Assembly: GCA_037147235.1 (NCBI GenBank)
Contig: JBAWVO010000339.1
Coordinates: 1-6,692 of the forward strand
Source of the DNA: JANXQG01 sp037147235
GTDB taxonomy: Bacteria; Planctomycetota; Planctomycetia; Pirellulales; Thermoguttaceae
Direction of reading: 5' to 3'
DNA: 6,692 nt
Shown: one piece after another, positions 1 to 5,943 of the stretch
Position numbering within the stretch: position 1 is the stretch's first letter
Layout of the letters: each line of letters opens with the position of its first letter
Position numbers and translations under genes: made by a program
The notes under the pieces: generated by a model
Database searches by the model: none
Told to the model about the DNA's origin: nothing
The model's input: the letters and a program-made list of their open reading frames with translations, nothing else

Positions 1-90
1 CATACCCTGAAACACTACATGTTGTGGTCACGCCAGTCAAGGGGATACCCCATTATTACCATTACCCCGGCAGGAAAGAAAATCGCGTAG
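1..90 (+). CDS. C-terminal tail of an unidentified protein (partial at window start)
   Basis: The first frame is open from base 1 to a TAG at 88-90 and gives the last 29 residues of a protein that starts outside the window. The tail has a basic, aromatic stretch (KHYMLWSRQSRGY) and ends PIITITPAGKKIA. Endings of the form 'YP-hydrophobic-x-LTPxGxxx' are common at the C-terminus of winged-helix-type domains, where they form the last beta strand, but 29 residues are too few to name a family. The evidence that it is coding is its protein-like composition and the fact that a hairpin begins one base after the stop. Function unknown; winged-helix is only a guess. Confidence 0.55.
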   Translation, partial: HTLKHYMLWSRQSRGYPIITITPAGKKIA

Positions 91-91
91 G

Positions 92-109
92 TCAGGCTTT
101 CTAGCCTGA
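92..109 (+). repeat. Perfect 7-bp hairpin directly after a stop codon
   Basis: TCAGGCT (92-98) and AGCCTGA (103-109) are perfect inverted repeats around a TTCT loop, starting one base after the TAG at 88-90. There is no T-tract behind it, so it is not a classical intrinsic terminator. It could still protect the 3' end of the upstream transcript. From memory, unverified, very similar TAGGTCAGGCTTTC-type hairpins recur between genes in Pirellulales genomes, so this may be one copy of a dispersed palindromic repeat. AGCCTG appears again at 122-127. Confidence 0.5.
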
Positions 110-167
110 GCGGAATCAGCCAGCCTGTCAATAAGCCACACTTGCTCCGATAAGCCATAACACCCCT

Positions 168-197
168 CTTTCAGTCTCTGTTAAAAAAGTATACAAT
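168..197 (+). promoter_or_regulatory. Candidate promoter for the membrane-protein gene
   Basis: TACAAT at 192-197 matches five of six bases of the TATAAT -10 consensus and sits in an A/T-rich patch (TTAAAAAAGTATACAAT). A weak -35-like CTTTCA (168-173, three of six matches) lies 18 bases upstream. Transcription would start near 204, about 70 bases before the preferred ATG at 277. The 8-mer ATAAGCCA occurs at 131-138 and 150-157 just upstream and could be a regulator site. The -10 is reasonable and the -35 is poor. Confidence 0.35.
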
Positions 198-276
198 CAG
201 GGCAGGGAACATTTCGATTGTCGGCAGCGTCCTTGTGCCGTGCCGTATCTATCGCGATTGTGCGAGAAAGTGTGCT

Positions 277-2166
277 ATGAACGATCCGCTTGATTCCGGG
301 TTCGATCCGCTTCCCTTATTGCCTGATATGCCCGACCCTCGGCCGCCCGATGCAGTGCTATTGCCGCAACCGGCGGGCACTCCTGGGACGAAGCATCCGC
401 CACGAAGCGTGGGCAGCGATCTCAGTTACTTAGCTCGGCTGTTGTACTCGCACAATCCGTTCTATTGCGTGAGTACAGTTTTGGTGCTTTGGGGACTGGG
501 TAAATCATTTCGTTTGCACGGCGCGGCACCTCAGCCGGAACTGCTGATGACAGGCCTGGCTGGCTATACTCTCCTGCTGGCTGCGGTCGGTTGCCTGCTG
601 ATTCGCGCGGGACAACTGTGGGAAGACATTCGAACCATTCTGTTGTTGATTGTTCTTATTTTCCTGGCAATTTCGATGTCTTTCGATGAAGTGTTGTCCG
701 CGGATCTCGCCACCGGTCGTTTGTGTTTTCTGAGCGGATTGGCCTTTTCCGTGGTCGTGAGCGAGCTGGTCCTCCGCGGAGTGCGACTGCGTCTGCCTAT
801 CTTGTATCGCCTGCCATACTACGCAACGCTTGCGATGTTCTTTCTTTACCCGCTACTCTTGGGTCCATGGCAGAGCCAAGAGAATGATCCACATTTACGC
901 TGGCTGTTGGCGGGCTTTTTGCCGTTGGCCGGACTGGTGACGTTGAGTCTGCTGCCCGCGGTCCGCCGGGGTGCGAACTATGTCCGCGACAACGGTTCTC
1001 CCTGGCAATGGCCCTGGTATCCCTGGCCGCTGTTCGTCGTGCTGGGCGTGGGCGTGGGCCTACGAAGCTACGCGTTATGTGTTTCCTTCCATCCGTCGCG
1101 AGGTCCGGCAACGATGTTCGAGCCTTATTTCCTCGTGCCCTTCCTGCTTGCCGTCAACATCCTGCTCTTGGAGATCGGAATTGCTTCGCGGCGGCCCTCG
1201 CTGCTGCGCGGGATAATGGCGGCACCGCTGGGGCTTCTGTTGCTTTCGACCTGGACGTTCGCTGCCATACCAGAATCGATCAACCTGCGACCCATGTTGT
1301 TGGATTCATGCGGCTGTTCACCGTTGTTTCTGACACTCGTGGCCGTAACGGCATTTTACGCCGTGACCCTGGTACGCCGGGTGCCACATGCCATCCATTG
1401 GCTGACGATGGCGACGGCATTGCTTGTACTGGTTGGCCCGAGCACGGGCAATTTCCGAAGCCCGTACTCGCTACGGGCGTGGCCGCTGGTGATGCTGACA
1501 GTAATGCAGTTGTATGCGGCGATTCGTTATCGAAGCGGGTTGCACAGCCTACTAACCGCCGTTTGTGGGATCGCCGCCCTGTGCATCATCTGGCCGCAAG
1601 CGATCGGTACACGTTACTTCGGGGCGATTCCCGTCCACTTACTCCTGTTCGCCATGCTGTTGATCGGAGCGGTGCTTCGCGACCATGTGGCACAGTTTCT
1701 GCAAAGGATGGCCGTTCTGGGAATCCTGATCGCGTGCGTTTTCGTTTTCTCAGGTGAGGCCAAGCTATGGTTGATCGCCCGGCCGGAAGTGTTGATGATC
1801 TATCCCGGTATCATGTTGCTGCTTGCAACGGCCTACAGCTATTGGGTTCGCAATCGCTGGTATCGAGCCATCTCACTTTTGATTCTGGCCGGTTGGATAG
1901 GTGGTTGGATCATGGCCCTTGGCGGACGCGGCTATCGGTCGCTACAAACCACGGTTGCCGGACTCGATGAAATCGCCTTGGGGATGACCTGTTTGCTCAT
2001 GGGGCTGATGGTGAGTCTCTGGAAGATCGGCGTCCTACAGGCTTGGTGGGCACGGTGGATCAAGCCGCATCCGATTCCTGTTGCGCCAACAGCCGACCTG
2101 CGCAACGAGCAACGCAGCGTGGGGGAACGATTAGCGGAATCCACGGGTAAAACTGAAGTATTGTGA
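277..2166 (+). CDS. Polytopic membrane protein of unknown function (about 17-18 membrane segments)
   Basis: A 629-residue protein. About 60 N-terminal residues are soluble and rich in proline and acidic residues (for example LPDMPDPRPP). Then come some 17-18 hydrophobic segments in quick succession from around residue 60 to 585, separated by short, often arginine-rich loops, and a polar C-terminal tail of about 40 residues. There is no signal peptide, transporter signature, ATP-binding site or glycosyltransferase motif that I can recognise. The many segments with short loops recall polysaccharide polymerase/flippase-like or bacterial membrane-sensor proteins, but nothing supports a choice. 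I prefer ATG 277, with GAGAAAG (264-270) six bases upstream. A GTG at 235 would add 14 residues (MPCRIYRDC...) but has no Shine-Dalgarno sequence and looks less natural. It is probably monocistronic: 195 bases with a separate promoter follow. Function not known. Confidence 0.85.
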   Translation: MNDPLDSGFDPLPLLPDMPDPRPPDAVLLPQPAGTPGTKHPPRSVGSDLSYLARLLYSHNPFYCVSTVLVLWGLGKSFRLHGAAPQPELLMTGLAGYTLLLAAVGCLLIRAGQLWEDIRTILLLIVLIFLAISMSFDEVLSADLATGRLCFLSGLAFSVVVSELVLRGVRLRLPILYRLPYYATLAMFFLYPLLLGPWQSQENDPHLRWLLAGFLPLAGLVTLSLLPAVRRGANYVRDNGSPWQWPWYPWPLFVVLGVGVGLRSYALCVSFHPSRGPATMFEPYFLVPFLLAVNILLLEIGIASRRPSLLRGIMAAPLGLLLLSTWTFAAIPESINLRPMLLDSCGCSPLFLTLVAVTAFYAVTLVRRVPHAIHWLTMATALLVLVGPSTGNFRSPYSLRAWPLVMLTVMQLYAAIRYRSGLHSLLTAVCGIAALCIIWPQAIGTRYFGAIPVHLLLFAMLLIGAVLRDHVAQFLQRMAVLGILIACVFVFSGEAKLWLIARPEVLMIYPGIMLLLATAYSYWVRNRWYRAISLLILAGWIGGWIMALGGRGYRSLQTTVAGLDEIALGMTCLLMGLMVSLWKIGVLQAWWARWIKPHPIPVAPTADLRNEQRSVGERLAESTGKTEVL

Positions 2167-2300
2167 TACGAATTGCTGGTATCAAGATGAGGAATCAGGC
2201 GACAAGAGATGCCCCCCGGCATGGTGGACGCCAAACCCCGGCCGTGACGCGGAAATCTATATTGCGGGTGCCCACTTATCCGACACCACTTGCTCCCCAC

Positions 2301-2329
2301 TTGCGAGAACGTGTGCATCTTTCTATACT
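2301..2329 (+). promoter_or_regulatory. Sigma70-like promoter for the two-gene DUF1828 cassette
   Basis: TTGCGA (2301-2306, four of six matches to TTGACA), exactly 17 bases of spacer, then TATACT (2324-2329, five of six matches to TATAAT). Transcription would start near 2336, leaving a leader of about 25 bases before the ATG at 2362. Position and spacing agree well, so the 141-residue protein and the DUF1828 protein are likely transcribed independently of the membrane-protein gene. Confidence 0.6.
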
Positions 2330-2361
2330 AAATGGAAGTCACCGTATACAAGGTAAGTTAG

Positions 2362-2787
2362 ATGGACCGTCAAGATTTTCTACAGCTACGGACGCTGCCG
2401 GGTAAGCGGATCGATGGCGACGTCGAGTTTGAGGTGGTCGCCGCAAAAGCACCCTTGTTGGTCCTTCGTCCGGTGGATGTTAAAAATGCGGGCGGGCTGA
2501 CAATCCGGCTTTGCGGGCACTATCACCGGAAATATGATTCAGTTACGTACAGTTTTGATTGTCAAGAGGCGGGTGGGCCAATCTGCCGGGTAGATGTCCG
2601 AGGAACCATGCACAAGCAGGCCGGGCGAACCCACAAGCACGACCTCCATGTCGACACGGACCCCTCGAATAATCTACCTCAAGCAGTTGCTCGCCTTGAC
2701 TTGGTCAACTTGACACCGCGCCTGGTCTGGCAGGATCTTTGCCAGCGAGCAAACCTTATCCACGCCGGCCAGTTTATTGACCCGTAA
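2362..2787 (+). CDS. Uncharacterised 141-residue protein, first gene of the DUF1828 cassette
   Basis: I do not recognise this family with certainty. The first two thirds look beta-rich, with alternating hydrophobic strands (VEFEVVAAKAPLLVLRP, then TYSFDC at 62-67 and VDVRGTMHK at 77-85). They lead to a striking histidine cluster, H84 and H91-K-H-D-L-H96, followed by an acidic patch. The last 35 residues are probably helical, ending W-x-x-L-C-x-R-A-N near the C-terminus. From memory, DUF1828 proteins often sit beside a small partner (DUF6978-like) with a similar plan: a beta-rich body, then a conserved His-containing segment near the end. This could be an analogue of that partner. AAGGT (2350-2354) sits seven bases before the ATG. 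The gene ends 27 bases before the next start, consistent with an operon. The histidines could bind metal or be catalytic, but this is not shown. Confidence 0.75.
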   Translation: MDRQDFLQLRTLPGKRIDGDVEFEVVAAKAPLLVLRPVDVKNAGGLTIRLCGHYHRKYDSVTYSFDCQEAGGPICRVDVRGTMHKQAGRTHKHDLHVDTDPSNNLPQAVARLDLVNLTPRLVWQDLCQRANLIHAGQFIDP

Positions 2788-2814
2788 GCCCGACGACCTC
2801 TGAAAGAGGGAACC

Positions 2815-3606
2815 ATGCCCATCGATTGCGAACAACTCAAGCCGCTAATTCGTTCCAGCGCGCTGGTGACGGCATGTGAGCCCATGGGGGACGGATCGCT
2901 TCGACTACAGACAATATTCGAGTACCCCGGGGACGAATACGTTGATTTGTTCGTGCAGGAAGCGGTTGCGCCGGATAGGGTACTCCGCCTCACGGACGCA
3001 GCCATGACCGTCGCGCAACTCCTTGCCTTCGGGCTGGACATCGACGCAACGCCAAAACGCCGCCGTTTCGTCGCCGAACTCTGCCGACAACTTGGCGTGT
3101 CCCGGCAAGGGGGCGAATTGACGGTTGACGTCGCGGAGCCGATCGAAGCGAACTTCGGCCCCAGTGCCATCCGTCTCGGGCAGGCTTGCGTGCGAGTGGC
3201 TGACTTGACGCTAACGCACGCACGGCGTCTGAACTCGTCGTTTGACGAGGAGCTTGAAGAAGCATTCGAGGCGTTACACTTGCAGGTGCATTCTCGTAAA
3301 CCACTGATAGGGCGCGCAGGAAGAATGATCAAGGTCGACTACGTGGTTGAATCACCACGACTTCCGGCAGCGGTATTCGGTCTATCGGCACGATCGGTCG
3401 GGAACGCCAAGAATCGGGTTGATTCAACTTTTCGCAAGTGGTATGAGTTGGAACCCGATCGCCCAATGTACCAATTCATCACACTCCTAGACTCCCGTGT
3501 CCCGTATTGGACGGAGTCGGATCGGGAGGTGCTGGCGGATGTATCGGAGGTATTTGACTACCCCGCCGAAGCAGATGCCCTGAGCGAACTGCTTAGCACC
3601 CCCTGA
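2815..3606 (+). CDS. DUF1828/DUF1829-like domain protein
   Basis: A 263-residue soluble protein. Residues of about 28-125 fit the DUF1828 plan: a strand pair (LRLQTIFEYPGDEYVDLFV), then R-L-T-D at 58-61 followed by a helix (the 'ltDxGxT' core; here TDAAMTVAQLL, with alanines in place of glycine), then K-R-R-R-F and a helical segment. The C-terminal part, from about 175 (IKVDYVVESPRLPAAVFGLSARSVGN...), resembles DUF1829: a strand, a helix with KWYELEP, a strand ending LLDSRVP, then a terminal helix. The biochemical role of both domains is unknown to me. They occur as two-gene accessory units, often in mobile or defence-rich DNA, which suggests but does not show a toxin-antitoxin or defence role. 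The ATG is well placed behind AAAGAGGG (2803-2810), four bases upstream. It follows the 141-residue gene by 27 bases. Its stop lies 35 bases before the amidase gene, so read-through into the NAD genes is possible. Confidence 0.8.
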   Translation: MPIDCEQLKPLIRSSALVTACEPMGDGSLRLQTIFEYPGDEYVDLFVQEAVAPDRVLRLTDAAMTVAQLLAFGLDIDATPKRRRFVAELCRQLGVSRQGGELTVDVAEPIEANFGPSAIRLGQACVRVADLTLTHARRLNSSFDEELEEAFEALHLQVHSRKPLIGRAGRMIKVDYVVESPRLPAAVFGLSARSVGNAKNRVDSTFRKWYELEPDRPMYQFITLLDSRVPYWTESDREVLADVSEVFDYPAEADALSELLSTP

Positions 3607-3633
3607 TACCACGATCATGTGAAAGTGATTAAC

Positions 3634-3645
3634 ATGGAGAAATGA
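3634..3645 (+). promoter_or_regulatory. Odd translation-start region: GGAG one base from ATG, with a three-codon frame ATG-GAG-AAA-TGA
   Basis: An ATG at 3634 opens a three-codon frame whose TGA (3643-3645) overlaps the amidase ATG in an ATGA junction. The only Shine-Dalgarno-like sequence, GGAGA at 3636-3640, lies inside this mini-frame and just one base before the amidase ATG, too close for the usual 5-9 base spacing. Either GAAAG at 3621-3625 is used at a long distance, or initiation depends on re-initiation or coupling. It may also be chance. Confidence 0.3.
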
Positions 3646-4532
3646 GCTTTCCCAACACACCCCTCACCTCCCGTCCCACCGTCCACAACATCGCTCTGGC
3701 TCAAATTGCGCCGTTTCTGGCCGATCGGCAGCGGAATGTGGGCCTGCACCTCGAGCAAATCAAAGCGGCACGAGCCCAAGATGCCGATTTGATCGTCTTT
3801 CCGGAACTATCGCTGACGGGCTACTTCGTCCGCGATATGGTGCCCGATGTGGCCATCGCGCCCGATGCCCCGGAGATCCGCGAGATATTGGATGCCGCCG
3901 GACCGATGGCCGTGGTGCTGGGGTTCGTCGAAGAGTCGCCACAACATCGTTTCTACAATACGGCTCTGTACGCCGAGGGTGGACGGGTCGTCCACCTGCA
4001 TCGCAAGGTTTATCTGCCGACCTACGGACTGTTCGACGAGCAACGCTACTTCGCCGCCGGCGAGCGGTTCCTTGCCTTCGATACCGCGCGATTCGGCCGG
4101 ATGGGCATCCTGATCTGCGAAGATTTCTGGCACCTTTCGGCCGCCGCCATCATGCAGGCGGAAGAGATCGATGTGCTCATCTGCCCCGCGAACTCGCCCG
4201 GTCGTGGTGTCGAGGGACCGCGGGTTCGCACGGCCGAGACCTACGAGCACTTGTCGAAGGCTTATGCCCAACTGCTCGGCGCGGTGGTGATCGTCGTCAA
4301 CCGCGTGGGGTTTGAAGACGGACTATGCTTCTGGGGCGGCAGCTCCGTTACCGGGCCGGATGGACGAACGATCGCCCAGGCTCCGCAGCTCGATGAATCC
4401 CTGACGCTGGCCACGGTTGACGCAGCCGATTTGCGACGACAGCGGTTGATCACGCCGTTGGCCCGCGACGAACGGCTGCTGTTGACTATCGAGGAACTCA
4501 ATCGCATCAAGCGGAACCGCTATGACTGCTGA
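3642..4532 (+). CDS. Nitrilase-family glutamine amidase, partner subunit of NAD+ synthetase
   Basis: A 296-residue carbon-nitrogen hydrolase with the complete catalytic triad: Glu55 in VFPELSLTGY, Lys122 in LHRKVYLPTYG, and the nucleophile Cys159 in GILICEDFWH. Downstream motifs (CPANSPGRG near 181-189, and FWGGSSVTGPDG) are also typical. In the usual glutamine-dependent NAD+ synthetase this domain is the N-terminal half of a single chain; it hydrolyses glutamine and channels ammonia to the synthetase half. Here it is a separate gene whose last 11 bases overlap the start of nadE, so the two products almost certainly form one enzyme. It acts in the cytoplasm. The start is fixed: an in-frame TAA at 3630 leaves only this ATG, with no other in-frame start for 60 codons. 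Its Shine-Dalgarno GGAGA (3636-3640) lies unusually close, one base away. A stand-alone hydrolase of another substrate is possible but unlikely given the neighbour. Confidence 0.92.
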   Translation: MSFPNTPLTSRPTVHNIALAQIAPFLADRQRNVGLHLEQIKAARAQDADLIVFPELSLTGYFVRDMVPDVAIAPDAPEIREILDAAGPMAVVLGFVEESPQHRFYNTALYAEGGRVVHLHRKVYLPTYGLFDEQRYFAAGERFLAFDTARFGRMGILICEDFWHLSAAAIMQAEEIDVLICPANSPGRGVEGPRVRTAETYEHLSKAYAQLLGAVVIVVNRVGFEDGLCFWGGSSVTGPDGRTIAQAPQLDESLTLATVDAADLRRQRLITPLARDERLLLTIEELNRIKRNRYDC

Positions 4533-5361
4533 CACACGAACCAACAACTTAATCATCAACGCCGAACTGGTCACGGCCATTCTGACCCGCTTCATCCGCA
4601 CGGAGATCCGCCGCGCCGGATTCGAGCGGGCCGTGATGGGCCTTTCCGGCGGCATCGACTCGAGCGTGGTCGCCTTTCTGGCCGCTCAAGCCCTTGGGCC
4701 GGAGAATGTTTTGGCCGTGACCATACCGTACAAGACCTCCAGTGACGCGACCACGCGCGACGCCCAGGCGGTGGTCGATCATTTGGGCGTGCGCACGATC
4801 GAGGTGCCGATCACCGGGCAAATCGACGCCTATTTTGCCCAATTTCCCGACGCCTCGCGGATGCGGCTGGCCAACAAGTGTGCCCGCGAGCGGATGACCG
4901 TGCTCTACGATCAGAGTGCCGCCTTCAATGCCCTGGTGCTGGGCACAAGCAATAAGAGCGAACTGCTACTCGGCTATGGCACGCAGTTCGGCGACATGGC
5001 CTCGGCGATCAACCCCATCGGCGATCTTTACAAGACGCAACTCTATCCTCTGGCCGCTCATCTTGGCGTGCCGGGCGATATTCTCGCAAAAACCCCCACC
5101 GGCGATCTGTGGGTCGGGCAGACGGATGAAGGCGAACTCGGCTTCACCTATGCCGAGGTCGACCGCTTGATGGTCCTGATGGTCGATCGTCGCTGGCGTC
5201 GGGCGGAACTGATCCAGGCCGGTTTCGCCGCGGAGTTTGTCGATCAGGTGGCCATGTTGATCCGCCGCAATCATTACAAGCGCCGCATGCCGGTCATTGC
5301 TAAACTATCGCCACGGACGATGGACCGCGATTTCCGCTACGCACGAGACTGGGGCACGTGA
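4522..5361 (+). CDS. nadE: NAD+ synthetase (synthetase subunit)
   Basis: A 279-residue ATP pyrophosphatase-family enzyme that adenylates nicotinate adenine dinucleotide (deamido-NAD+) and amidates it to NAD+, the last step of NAD+ synthesis. The PP-loop LSGGIDSS is at residues 41-48. The other family motifs are all present: NKCARERM, GTSNKSE followed by LGYGTQFGDMAS, INPIGDLYKTQ, and TPTGDLWVGQTDEGELGF (the P-loop-closing/DE motif). The C-terminus NHYKRRMP...KLSPRTMDRDFR is also typical. Length matches the ammonia-dependent synthetase domain, but the overlapping upstream amidase gene suggests glutamine is the nitrogen source. Translation starts at an ATG 11 bases inside the end of the amidase gene, with only a weak GCGGAA upstream, which suggests translational coupling. 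No residue expected in the active site appears to be missing. The stop is followed by about 270 bases without a supported gene. Confidence 0.95.
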   Translation: MTADTRTNNLIINAELVTAILTRFIRTEIRRAGFERAVMGLSGGIDSSVVAFLAAQALGPENVLAVTIPYKTSSDATTRDAQAVVDHLGVRTIEVPITGQIDAYFAQFPDASRMRLANKCARERMTVLYDQSAAFNALVLGTSNKSELLLGYGTQFGDMASAINPIGDLYKTQLYPLAAHLGVPGDILAKTPTGDLWVGQTDEGELGFTYAEVDRLMVLMVDRRWRRAELIQAGFAAEFVDQVAMLIRRNHYKRRMPVIAKLSPRTMDRDFRYARDWGT

Positions 5362-5522
5362 AAGCAATTTTCCGATCGGATGCCCGTCGGCGAACACGCC
5401 CATGAGATACGTGTTGCGCTCATACTGCGGGAGACACCCCTCTGTCGATAAAACAGTAATCAACCATTGTGATGCAATGCCTCGTAGTCTCACGCTCTTT
5501 CGGGGTAGTGGAGTTGATCTTC

Positions 5523-5550
5523 TGGTAGGGCTGTCATGGCCGCCCTGCTA
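5523..5550 (+). terminator. Candidate hairpin between nadE and the DUF433 gene
   Basis: TGGTAGGGC (5523-5531) pairs with GCCCTGCTA (5542-5550) through nine pairs, two of them G-U, around a ten-base loop. GGGTAG at 5503-5508 could pair with CTACCC at 5548-5553 as an alternative. Only a weak T-rich stretch (GATTGCTTAA) follows, so this is a possible terminator or 3'-end-protecting structure rather than a clear intrinsic terminator. The rest of 5362-5555 shows no convincing gene; a ten-base palindrome TCCGATCGGA lies at 5371-5380. Confidence 0.35.
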
Positions 5551-5555
5551 CCCGA

Positions 5556-5583
5556 TTGCTTAATCAGTCCTCGCCAGTATAAT
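5556..5583 (+). promoter_or_regulatory. Promoter for the DUF433/PIN-like pair
   Basis: A perfect TATAAT -10 box is at 5578-5583, with TTGCTT (5556-5561, three of six matches) 16 bases upstream. Transcription would start near 5590, about 40 bases before the ATG at 5632. The -35 box is weak, as in many promoters that are autoregulated or need an activator. Confidence 0.55.
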
Positions 5584-5601
5584 AAGTCACATTGAAATTC
5601 C

Positions 5602-5615
5602 TATCAGTTATCAGT
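5602..5615 (+). repeat. Tandem TATCAGT direct repeat in the leader of the DUF433 gene
   Basis: TATCAGT occurs twice head to tail (5602-5608, 5609-5615), between the predicted transcription start and the Shine-Dalgarno sequence. Such a spot could hold an operator for repression of this small operon by its own product, as is usual for toxin-antitoxin pairs. That use is inference; a 14-base tandem repeat can also arise by slippage. Confidence 0.4.
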
Positions 5616-5631
5616 TTCCTGGGGAGGCATT

Positions 5632-5940
5632 ATGTCCGCAATGATCGATGGACGCGCCCGAATCACCGGGACGCGAATCACGGTTTATGACGTTTTGACC
5701 TATGCGGAAGCCGGTTGGCACCCGTCAAGTATTGCCGGAACCTTGGGAGTCAGCACCGCGCAAGTCAAAGCGGTGCTTGACTACGTTGCTCAGAATCGGG
5801 AGGAGGTCATGAAGACCTACCGTGCGATTCTGGCACGCATTGAACGTGGAAACCCGCCGGAACTTGAAGCCAAGTTGCAACAGTCGGTCGAACGTTTTCG
5901 GGCGAAACTCCGCGAGTCCGAGCAACGCAACGGGGTGTGA
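5632..5940 (+). CDS. DUF433 family antitoxin-like protein
   Basis: A 102-residue protein. Residues 5-58 match DUF433: I-x-G-x-x-R-I-T-G-T-R-I-T-V at 5-18, a helix (YDVLTYAEAG), then W-H-P-S-S-I-A-x-x-L-G-V-S-x-x-Q-V (29-45) and VLDYVAQNREEV. The second part forms a helix-turn-helix-like fold. A charged, probably helical extension of about 43 residues follows (ELEAKLQQSVERFRAKLRESE), which could bind the partner. DUF433 genes commonly sit just ahead of DUF5615-type PIN-like nuclease genes and are predicted antitoxins; the same order is seen here, with only three bases between the genes. The start is supported by a strong GGGGAGG (5621-5627) four bases upstream and by the promoter at 5556-5583. 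A second ATG at 5641 is less well placed. Confidence 0.88.
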   Translation: MSAMIDGRARITGTRITVYDVLTYAEAGWHPSSIAGTLGVSTAQVKAVLDYVAQNREEVMKTYRAILARIERGNPPELEAKLQQSVERFRAKLRESEQRNGV

Positions 5941-5943
5941 GCG

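Noticed and set aside
971..1757. Two long + strand open frames inside the membrane-protein gene
   Set aside because: They lie in other frames of a gene with clear membrane-protein character, and their products are low-complexity, arginine-rich and without ribosome sites.
2164..2184. TGATAC/GTATCA inverted repeat as a terminator of the membrane-protein gene
   Set aside because: Only six A/T-rich pairs, a nine-base loop, no T-tract, and it overlaps the stop codon.
2163..2405. 80-codon frame starting at a GTG that overlaps the stop of the membrane-protein gene
   Set aside because: No Shine-Dalgarno sequence. The product looks random, and the frame runs through the predicted promoter and into the start of the 141-residue gene.
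2679..3332. Long minus-strand open frame of 217 codons opposite the DUF1828 gene
   Set aside because: Serine/arginine-rich composition typical of an antisense shadow. The + strand gene has family features and a good ribosome site.
3807..5274. Several minus-strand frames opposite the amidase and nadE
   Set aside because: They are antisense to genes whose catalytic motifs are all visible.
5371..5380. Ten-base palindrome TCCGATCGGA after nadE
   Set aside because: Short palindromes with GATC cores are frequent by chance at this base composition, and no promoter is next to it.
5305..5493. Minus-strand 62-codon frame overlapping the end of nadE (with YERNTYLMGVFADG)
   Set aside because: It briefly looks protein-like, but half lies opposite nadE, it has no ribosome site, and I could not tie it to any family. 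A gene remnant cannot be excluded.
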